From contig DLOP01000146.1 in the NCBI GenBank assembly GCA_002478505.1, forward strand, positions 32,485 to 39,887: 7,403 nucleotides of DNA, in the 5' to 3' direction. The position numbers and the translations under genes were made by a program. Origin of the DNA: Lachnospiraceae bacterium UBA7481 (GTDB lineage: Bacteria > Bacillota > Clostridia > Lachnospirales > Lachnospiraceae). Shown in pieces: positions 6,910-7,403 of the stretch (positions are counted from its first letter, which is position 1; every line of letters starts with the position of its first letter). The notes under the pieces were generated by a model. The model was not told where the DNA came from. It was given only the letters and a program-made list of their open reading frames with translations, and did no database searches.

Positions 6910-6914
6910 CCTCC
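6910..6914 (-). promoter_or_regulatory. ribosome binding site deciding the 6903 start
   Basis: GGAGG lies inside the longest open frame (codons 2-3 if started at 6918) and 6 nt before the ATG at 6903. The ATG at 6909 begins immediately after the GGAGG and is too close to use it. The 6903 start also gives a normal signal peptide, without the extra MRRMS. Confidence 0.85.
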
Positions 6915-6951
6915 GCATTATAGAGATTATAGCTTATTTTCCTTTGCAGCT

Positions 6952-6980
6952 ATTATAGCATATATAACCGAAAAAAAACA
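6952..6980 (-). promoter_or_regulatory. candidate extended -10 promoter of the surface-protein gene
   Basis: On the minus strand TGCTATAAT (6960-6952) is an extended -10 (TGnTATAAT). At a 17-nt spacing the -35 position reads TGTTTT (6980-6975), a poor match, so the promoter would depend on the extended -10. Transcription would begin near 6945 with a leader of about 40 nt. Two more exact TATAAT copies follow at 6931-6926 and 6922-6917, neither with a convincing -35. Confidence 0.5.
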
Positions 6981-7014
6981 GTATATATTAGTCTTTATTC
7001 CATTTTTTAGCAGT

Positions 7015-7403
7015 TTAATTACTTAGATTTGCCGCTTTTTCATACCACTCTGAAGCCGTTTCAGAGTCCTGTTCTACTCCGATTCCTAAATCATACATAA
7101 ATCCAATATTATTCATTGCATTTGCATAACCTAGATCTGCCGCTTTTTTATACCACTCTAATGCCACTTCATAATCCTGTTCTACTCCGTATCCATTGTA
7201 ATACATATTTCCAATATTATTCATTGCACTTGCATTACCTGAATCTGCTGCTTTTTCATACCACTCCAATGCCATTTCAAAATCCTGTTCTACTCCGGCT
7301 CCGTACAGATACATACATCCAATATTATACATTGCACTTGTATTACCTAAATCTGCTGCCTTTTCATACCATTCCATTGCCGCTTCATAGTCCTGTTCCA
7401 CTC
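7015..7403 (-). CDS. Sel1-repeat (tetratricopeptide-like) protein, C-terminal part
   Basis: The 3' end of a gene that continues past the window edge. The visible part encodes three complete 36-residue Sel1-like repeats and a 20-residue partial one before the TAA stop. Each unit has the pattern VEQDxExAxEWYEKAA, then GN/GY, AMxNIGxMY, and a final GxG. Sel1 repeats form paired antiparallel helices that stack into an alpha-solenoid and usually mediate protein-protein contacts. The GTG at 7401 is simply the Val of the next GVEQD unit, not a start codon, because the frame stays open to the edge. No signal peptide or partner domain can be judged without the missing 5' part. The last repeat ends ANLSN, losing the Gly of the other copies. 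It stops 112 nt before the surface-protein start, and a relation to that gene is not shown. Confidence 0.93.
   Translation of the reverse strand, partial: VEQDYEAAMEWYEKAADLGNTSAMYNIGCMYLYGAGVEQDFEMALEWYEKAADSGNASAMNNIGNMYYNGYGVEQDYEVALEWYKKAADLGYANAMNNIGFMYDLGIGVEQDSETASEWYEKAANLSN
7018..7403 (-). repeat. 108-bp tandem DNA repeats encoding the Sel1 units
   Basis: Units lie at 7401-7294, 7293-7186 and 7185-7078, with a 60-nt partial unit at 7077-7018. All are exactly 108 bp and in frame. They are alike at DNA as well as protein level; for example, tcctgttctac, ccaatattat and a cattgca stretch recur in register. This suggests recent copying by unequal exchange or slippage, so repeat number may vary between strains. 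Confidence 0.9.

Noticed and set aside
6971..7014. Run of eight T after the Sel1 gene as an intrinsic terminator
   Set aside because: I could not find a stable GC-containing stem immediately before the T run.
7018..7403. Regular repeats as a possible CRISPR array
   Set aside because: The 108-bp period is fully coding, in frame, and has no unique spacers; it encodes Sel1 units.

Overview
All recognisable genes in this window lie on the minus strand, so transcription runs from the high to the low coordinate. The content suggests a Gram-positive Clostridia genome, most likely Lachnospiraceae-like. The evidence is strong GGAGG-type ribosome binding sites, a near-consensus sigma-A promoter, Sec signal peptides and a lipobox, a DUF4358 lipoprotein beside an MBOAT acyltransferase, and surface proteins carrying a short repeat that ends in EGR. 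No tRNA, rRNA, CRISPR array, insertion sequence or phage gene is visible.

Layout in order of transcription: (1) 7403-7015, the C-terminal end of a Sel1-repeat protein whose start lies outside the window; (2) 6903-5296, a secreted, probably beta-propeller-like surface protein with two C-terminal 37-residue EGR repeats; (3) 5277-4537, a divergent Sir2-family protein only 18 nt downstream, probably co-transcribed with it; (4) 4432-3359, an unrecognised cytoplasmic protein of 357 residues; (5) 3206-2133, 2120-1509 and 1493-78, a tight three-gene operon with its own promoter at about 3316-3344, encoding an exported SGNH hydrolase-fold protein, a DUF4358 lipoprotein and an MBOAT membrane acyltransferase.

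The three-gene operon is best read as a cell-surface O-acylation machine. The MBOAT protein would bring acyl (probably acetyl) groups across the membrane, and the extracytoplasmic SGNH protein would transfer them to a surface glycan or polymer. The DUF4358 lipoprotein is an uncharacterised third part held on the outer face of the membrane. The layout resembles AlgI/AlgJ/AlgX, PatA/PatB and DltB/DltD systems, but the polymer modified here cannot be told from the sequence.

The most interesting link is that the SGNH protein (N-terminus) and the propeller-like protein (C-terminus) carry the same tandem module: two 37-residue repeats separated by exactly 5 residues. This suggests both are directed to the same surface ligand or layer. 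The Sir2 protein between them keeps its catalytic His and zinc-binding Cys residues but has changed several residues of the NAD pocket. Two coding starts were moved downstream of the longest open frame because a strong ribosome binding site lies just before the internal ATG (6903 and 4432).
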